Shown: in pieces, positions 4,687-8,919 of the stretch
Layout: each line of letters opens with the position of its first letter
Position numbering within the stretch: position 1 is the first letter of the stretch
From: CAYZXK01 sp964482395
GTDB lineage: Bacteria > Planctomycetota > Phycisphaerae > UBA1845 > Fen-1342
Direction: 5' to 3'
Length of the DNA stretch: 8,919 nucleotides
Assembly (NCBI GenBank): GCA_964482395.1
Contig: CAYZXK010000035.1
Span: 1 to 8,919, forward strand
Translations under genes and position numbers: made by a program
The notes under the pieces: model-generated
The model's database searches: none
Seen by the model: the letters and a program-made list of their open reading frames with translations, nothing else
Told to the model about the DNA's origin: nothing

Positions 4687-6747
4687 CTAGGGGCGTTTCA
4701 CAGCCGCCGAGCGCTGCCTTCCGGCTCGGATCCGGGCGGCGACTTCCCCCACAAGTCGTTGCCGGCTGATCGGCTTGGACAGATAGTGGTCGCAGCCCAC
4801 GCTCAGGCAGCGTTCCAGTTCCCCTTTCATGGCATGCGCGGTCAGGGCGATGATCTGCCCCGGGTAGCCGCGTTCGCGGAGCCGCTGCGTGGCCTCGGAA
4901 CCATCCATGACCGGCATCTGCATATCCATGAGAATGACGTCGAACGGACGGCCCTGCTGCCAGGCCTCCAGGGCGGCTTCCAGCCCGAGCTTGCCATTCT
5001 CGACCACCCTGACCTGGGCCCCGGCTGTCCGGAGGAAATGAGCGATCAGCCGCTGGTTGTCCGGGCTGTCTTCGACCAGCAGAACGCGGCCGTCGATGGT
5101 GGGAAGCTGACCCGGATCGGTCCGCTCGGCAAAGCCCGGGTCCGGTTCGGCGCGGGCCGTCATCCGGACACCCTCCAGCGGCCCGGTCGGAACCGTCAGC
5201 GAAAAGGTGCTGCCCCGGCCGGGCTGGCTCTCCACACTGACCCGTCCGCCGAGCAGCTCCGCCACCCCCTTGGTGAGCGCCAGACCCAGTCCGGTCCCGC
5301 TGAATCGGCGGGTGCTTGAGCTGTCGGCCTGCGAAAACGGATGGAACAGCCTGGGAATTACTTTCGGGTCGATGCCCACGCCGGTGTCGATCACCCGGAA
5401 GGTCATGGTCTGCTTGTCCGGGTCACACTCCAGGACCACGCGGACGGTTCCGTGCTCGGTGAACTTGATGGCGTTTCCGACCAGATTGACCAAAGCCTGC
5501 CGGAGCCGGGTGGGGTCGCTAATGATCCGTTCCGGGATCTGGCCCACCACCTCTATCCCGAGCCCAAGTCCCTTCTCCCAGGCCCGAACCATCAGCAACT
5601 CGACGACGTCCCGCGCAATGCGGCCCGGCTCACAGACGGTTGGCTCGACCTCCAGCTTGCCGGCCTCGATCTTGGACAAGTCCAGAATATCGTTGACCAA
5701 TGCCAGCAAGTGCTCCCCGTTGCGACGAATGATGTTCACCGTCTCTCGCCGCTCCGGCTCGGAGGTGTTCGGATCCAGAGGCAGGTCGGTAAAGCCCAGG
5801 ATGGCCGTCAGCGGGGTGCGGATCTCGTGGCTGATGTTGGTCAGGAACTCGCTCTTGGCTACGCTGGCCGCTTCGGCTGCCACCGCCATCTGATTGGCTC
5901 GGGCGATGGCCTGCTCCAGCCGCGCGTTGATCGCGTCGGCCTCGTCCTTGGCCCGGCGAAGTCGCTCCATCAGCTCGGCCTGCTCTTTTTCGGCCCGTTT
6001 CCGCTCCCGGATGTCCAGAAAACTCTCCACCAAAACCCTGCGGCCCCCGACCGTCGCCAGCACGACCGTCTTGAGGATCGGGATCGACTCTCCGCCGGCT
6101 GCAATCAGACTCCGCTCCGAGTGGTCCACCGTCTGCCCCAAATCGGTCACCGGACATTTCCCCACCTCAGCCGGGCAGACGAAACGGTTACAAACCGAAC
6201 CTACGATCTGCTCCCGGGGAAGCCCGATAATTCGGCTGGCATACGGATTGACATCGAGGATGGTGTGGGTTTCGGCGTCCACAGTCAGCACGCCGGTAAG
6301 AACGTTGTCGAGAATGGTCTTGAGGCGCTGTTCGCTTTCGCTTAGAGCCTGTTGGCTCTGCCGGCGGGCCAGCCCCGCCAGCACCATTCGTCGGTGGAGC
6401 CAGGCCAAGCCACAGCCGGTCAGCACGCTGATGACCGCCGCCGGGAGCAGCCCCCACAGGGCCGCTCGCCGCAGGGACGCCATCCTTTCGTTGTTCGCGG
6501 CCGGGTTCAGAGCATCTGCGACCGTTGGGCTGAGTTTTTGCAGGTGCGGTGCGGCCCAGCCGAGGTTGACCAAGCTCTCCCGAGCCTGCTGAGCATAGGC
6601 CCGGGAGGCATGTTGCCAAACCACGCAAATGCAGGCGGCGGCACTGGCGAAGACCAGCAGACCGGCCCCCAGCGGCATGAGAATACGCCGTAGCTCGCCG
6701 GTGGGCCCGGGCCAGCCGGCGCCCGATGAACACTTGCCTGCTCGCAT
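4687..6747 (-). CDS. Hybrid sensor histidine kinase (TM-PAS-HisKA-HATPase-REC)
   Basis: A 686-residue membrane-bound hybrid kinase of a phosphorelay. Numbered from the ATG at 6747: transmembrane helices at about 21-45 and 95-117 enclose a roughly 50-residue outer loop. Then come a PAS domain (about 138-246), a charged coiled coil (about 248-300), and HisKA with SHEIRTP (phospho-His307). HATPase follows with N box NLVGNAIKF (Asn425), G1 DTGVGI (454-459), F box LFHPFSQ and G2 GTGLGL (484-489). The receiver has acidic pocket Glu559/Asp560, phospho-acceptor Asp608 in ILMDMQMP, Thr636 and Lys658. All catalytic residues are intact. The PAS domain carries a Cys cluster, VCNRFVCPAEVGKCP (Cys186, 191, 198). 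There is no separate output domain, so the signal must pass to an unlinked phosphotransfer protein or response regulator. A TTG two codons upstream (6753) is an alternative start, with no clear ribosome binding site for either. Its ligand is unknown. It is divergent from, and paralogous to, the kinase at 7216. Confidence 0.88.
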   Translation of the reverse strand: MRAGKCSSGAGWPGPTGELRRILMPLGAGLLVFASAAACICVVWQHASRAYAQQARESLVNLGWAAPHLQKLSPTVADALNPAANNERMASLRRAALWGLLPAAVISVLTGCGLAWLHRRMVLAGLARRQSQQALSESEQRLKTILDNVLTGVLTVDAETHTILDVNPYASRIIGLPREQIVGSVCNRFVCPAEVGKCPVTDLGQTVDHSERSLIAAGGESIPILKTVVLATVGGRRVLVESFLDIRERKRAEKEQAELMERLRRAKDEADAINARLEQAIARANQMAVAAEAASVAKSEFLTNISHEIRTPLTAILGFTDLPLDPNTSEPERRETVNIIRRNGEHLLALVNDILDLSKIEAGKLEVEPTVCEPGRIARDVVELLMVRAWEKGLGLGIEVVGQIPERIISDPTRLRQALVNLVGNAIKFTEHGTVRVVLECDPDKQTMTFRVIDTGVGIDPKVIPRLFHPFSQADSSSTRRFSGTGLGLALTKGVAELLGGRVSVESQPGRGSTFSLTVPTGPLEGVRMTARAEPDPGFAERTDPGQLPTIDGRVLLVEDSPDNQRLIAHFLRTAGAQVRVVENGKLGLEAALEAWQQGRPFDVILMDMQMPVMDGSEATQRLRERGYPGQIIALTAHAMKGELERCLSVGCDHYLSKPISRQRLVGEVAARIRAGRQRSAAVKRP

Positions 6748-7215
6748 CGCCAACCGCGCGTTCGGCTTTGCGGCCCGGCCCGACGCCTGTGGACCGGGCT
6801 AACACAGCCAGCATCAGCTCCTCGGAAAAAGGGGCACTGACTGCATGCCCGACCAGTCGATCGCCCGCACCGACCGCTCTCTCAGCGGTGCCGGTCGCCT
6901 GCGTCGACAATCTGACACTGGTTTCATCGGGCCAGGCGGACACAGCGCTTCCGAAAAGGCGGACGACCGGGATCCACTCCCGGCGAGCGTCCGATAGCGC
7001 TGGCCGCCGCCAACGATCGGCCGGCCGACAGCTTCCCGGCGCCCCGGCCCACGCCAGAGGTCCGCAACCGGTTATCGGATCAACTGTCGGGGGACAGCCG
7101 TGCGGCGGGAAAGCGACGGGTCTGCTGCCAAGCGCCGACCGCCGGCCAGCCGACATTAATGTCGTAACTGCCAGGCATCCGGCACAGCGCCCGAAAACCC
7201 CAACCGGAGCCGCCC
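6748..7215. other. Divergent intergenic region between two kinase genes
   Basis: This 468-bp stretch separates two divergent kinase genes and should hold both promoters. Open frames run through it on both strands, but their translations are Arg/Pro/Gly-rich with no recognisable domain and they run into the kinase genes out of frame. I therefore treat it as non-coding. A small hairpin, CTGTC/GACAG around four G (7084-7097), and the perfect palindrome at 7151-7164 are the only ordered elements I see. No good -35/-10 pair is evident on either strand. A Shine-Dalgarno GGAG (7206-7209) precedes the right-hand gene. Confidence 0.6.
7151..7164. promoter_or_regulatory. Perfect 14-bp palindrome, candidate operator
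   Basis: CGACATTAATGTCG is its own reverse complement over 14 bp, with an A+T-rich core in G+C-rich surroundings. It ends 51 bp before the ATG of the rightward kinase gene, in the divergent spacer. Size and symmetry suit a dimeric helix-turn-helix regulator. The core ATTAAT matches four of six bases of a -10 hexamer, so a bound protein could block or overlap a promoter. No regulator gene is in the window, so the binding protein is unknown. Confidence 0.4.
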
Positions 7216-8919
7216 ATGAAGGTTTGCCGACTGGTTGTCGCCGCACTGGTTTTATCGGCGCTGGTTGTGGCGGCATGGTGTGCCTGGCCGAGCGCCCACG
7301 CCGGCGTGAGTGTCATTTTCGGAGCGATCGGATTGCTCGGATTGACCGGGCTGGGGGCCAGGGACGCAGCCCTGCGCCGGCGTATCAGCCGACTGGTCGG
7401 GGCACAGCAAGCCTTCACCGTCGAAACCCTCAAGCTGCGGGCGATGATCGAGAGCATGGACGAAGGCGTGGTGGTGGCCGACGCCAACGACGTCATCACG
7501 GACGTGAACCAGTGGTTTCTGGCCCGGATCGGCCGGAAACGCGAAGACCTCATCGGCCGATCGGTCTGGGAATTCCATCCGGCCGAGACCCCGGGGGTAG
7601 CTCGGTTGCGCGCCGTCCTGGATGCCTTCCGCACCGGCCAGCGCCGCCAGAAGCTGGTGGTCAACCGCGAACTGCTCGGGATGCAGTTGTCTCTGCGGGT
7701 GCAGCCGATTTTCCAAAAGGATCGGTACGCGGGCGTGATCCTGAACGCGATCGACGTGACCGACCTGGTCACCGCCCGGCGCAGAGCCGAGGAGGCCGCC
7801 CACGTCAAGAGTGCGTTCCTGGCCAACATGAGCCATGAGATCCGCACCCCGCTGACCGCCATCCTGGGTTTCGCCGACCTGGCGGCCGAAGAGTGTCCGC
7901 GTCAATGCGAAGTGGGCCGGGGTCAGCTCCTGGAGCACCTTCGCACCATCCGCCGCAACGGGGAACACCTCCTTACCCTGCTCAACGATATCCTGGACCT
8001 GTCCAAGATCGAGGCCGGCAGGCTGGAGGTCGAGCGGATACGCTGTTCGCCGGCCCAGGTGGTCGCCGAAGTCGAGTCGCTCATGCGGATCCGCAGCAGT
8101 GCCAAAGGGCTGCCGCTGGAGGTGGAGTACCAGGGTCCGATCCCTCAAACCATCCATACCGACCCGAACCGTCTGCGACAAATCCTGCTCAACCTGGTCG
8201 GCAACGCGATCAAGTTCACCGCCTCCGGCAAGGTGCGCCTGATGGTCCGTTGCGTGGACCGCGATCGGCCCGAGCCGGCAATGGAATTCGACGTGGTGGA
8301 CACCGGACCGGGCATGACCGCCGCACAGCTCGCTCGACTCTTCCAGCCGTTCAGCCAGGTGGACGCGTCCACCAGTCGCCAGTTTGGCGGGACCGGACTG
8401 GGATTGGCGATCAGCCAGCGGCTGGCAAACCTGCTCGGCGGACAGATCAGTGTGCAGAGCCGCCCGGGGACCGGGTCCACCTTCCGGCTCCGGATCCCCA
8501 CCGGACCCCTTGAAGGTGTACCCATGCTGGGGGCGGGTGAGCTGGGCGCGGGGCCCGAACGCCACCCAACCGGGCCGCCGGCCGCCCCGGAGACGCCGGC
8601 GCTGGCAGGTCGCCGAATCCTGGTCGCCGAGGACGGGCCCGACAACCGACGGCTGCTTAACGCGATCCTCGAAAAGCACGGCGCTGAGGTCACGATGGCG
8701 GAAAACGGCGAGCTGGCCGTGGATGCCGCCTGGTCAGCCTGGCAGCAGGGCCAGCCATTCGACGTGATCCTGATGGACATGCAGATGCCGACCATGGACG
8801 GGTACCGGGCCAGCCGCCTGCTTCGTCAGAAAGGCTATGCCGGTCCGATCATCGCCTTGACCGCTTATACCATGAGCGAGGATCGCCAGAAGTGCATCCA
8901 GGCCGGCTGTGACGACTAT
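7216..8919 (+). CDS. Hybrid sensor histidine kinase, C-terminus cut by window edge
   Basis: 568 codons are open to the right edge. Two hydrophobic segments (about 5-24 and 30-47) separated by a very short loop anchor it, with no real extracytoplasmic sensor. A PAS domain (about 72-185, with MDEGVVVADANDVITDVN) follows. Next is HisKA with SHEIRTP (phospho-His207) and NGEHLLTLLNDILDLSK. HATPase has NLVGNAIKF (Asn330), DTGPGM (362-367), LFQPFSQ (375-381) and GGTGLGL (391-397). The receiver begins near 465, with Glu472/Asp473, phospho-acceptor Asp521 in ILMDMQMP and Thr549. The sequence stops at GCDDY, just before the expected conserved Lys-Pro, so roughly 30 or more residues are missing. The ATG at 7216 has GGAG (7206-7209) 6 nt upstream and an in-frame TAA at 7165, with no other start between. 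The kinase core and receiver resemble the divergent kinase at 4687-6747, including the linker TGPLEGV after HATPase, while the sensor halves differ. The phosphorelay partner and stimulus are unknown. Confidence 0.88.
   Translation, partial: MKVCRLVVAALVLSALVVAAWCAWPSAHAGVSVIFGAIGLLGLTGLGARDAALRRRISRLVGAQQAFTVETLKLRAMIESMDEGVVVADANDVITDVNQWFLARIGRKREDLIGRSVWEFHPAETPGVARLRAVLDAFRTGQRRQKLVVNRELLGMQLSLRVQPIFQKDRYAGVILNAIDVTDLVTARRRAEEAAHVKSAFLANMSHEIRTPLTAILGFADLAAEECPRQCEVGRGQLLEHLRTIRRNGEHLLTLLNDILDLSKIEAGRLEVERIRCSPAQVVAEVESLMRIRSSAKGLPLEVEYQGPIPQTIHTDPNRLRQILLNLVGNAIKFTASGKVRLMVRCVDRDRPEPAMEFDVVDTGPGMTAAQLARLFQPFSQVDASTSRQFGGTGLGLAISQRLANLLGGQISVQSRPGTGSTFRLRIPTGPLEGVPMLGAGELGAGPERHPTGPPAAPETPALAGRRILVAEDGPDNRRLLNAILEKHGAEVTMAENGELAVDAAWSAWQQGQPFDVILMDMQMPTMDGYRASRLLRQKGYAGPIIALTAYTMSEDRQKCIQAGCDDY

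Noticed and set aside
6188..7276. Minus-strand frame of 362 codons that might cover the divergent spacer
   Set aside because: It runs out of frame into the left kinase and shows no domain, and its Ala/Gly/Arg-rich composition is that of non-coding G+C-rich DNA.
6726..7838. Long plus-strand open frame of 370 codons across the kinase spacer
   Set aside because: It overlaps the start of the left kinase antisense and the N-terminal half of the right kinase in another frame. The translation is Arg/Pro/Ser/Gly-rich with no domain, as expected for antisense or off-frame G+C-rich DNA.
7252..8679. Minus-strand open frame of 475 codons opposite the right kinase
   Set aside because: It is the antisense shadow of a gene with complete, ordered kinase and receiver motifs; its own translation shows none.

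Overview
The window is G+C-rich bacterial chromosome, tightly packed, with five protein genes read in full or nearly so and a sixth cut by the right edge. There is no rRNA or tRNA to fix the taxonomy. A pyruvoyl-type arginine decarboxylase next to an agmatinase, large hybrid histidine kinases of the 'NGEHLLxLxNDILDLSKIEAG' type, and long high-GC reading frames fit an uncultured planctomycete (Planctomycetota, perhaps Phycisphaerae-like). This is inference from family resemblance; a distant bacterial phylum with similar genes is possible.

Left half (about 100-4600, + strand): one probable transcription unit. A terminator-like element (41-97) closes whatever lies to the left. A near-ideal sigma-70-type promoter (TTGTCG-16-TATAAT, 109-136) follows, then a leader of about 100 nt that can fold, then pdaD (pyruvoyl-dependent arginine decarboxylase), speB (agmatinase-type ureohydrolase, 6 nt later), an unrecognised five-helix membrane protein (ATG at 1716), and a tryptophanase-type beta-eliminating lyase (GTG start at 3244). 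pdaD and speB together make arginine -> agmatine -> putrescine + urea. The last gene would release indole, pyruvate and ammonia from tryptophan. A strong hairpin between the membrane-protein gene and the lyase gene may uncouple or attenuate the distal gene.

Right half (4687-8919): two divergently transcribed hybrid sensor histidine kinases (PAS-HisKA-HATPase-REC) that are clearly paralogous from the HisKA domain onward but have different sensor ends. The left one (minus strand, 4687-6747) converges on the tryptophanase gene across a gap holding two back-to-back hairpins. The right one (7216 to the edge) is open at its C-terminus and lacks only the end of its receiver domain. The 468-bp divergent spacer between them carries no convincing gene but does hold a perfect 14-bp palindrome 51 bp upstream of the right kinase's start.

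I see no phage, transposon, CRISPR array or tRNA. The most interesting items are the unknown membrane protein embedded in the polyamine operon, the lyase with tyrosine-phenol-lyase-like spacing but tryptophanase specificity residues, the intercistronic hairpin, and the divergent paralogous kinase pair with a palindromic candidate operator.
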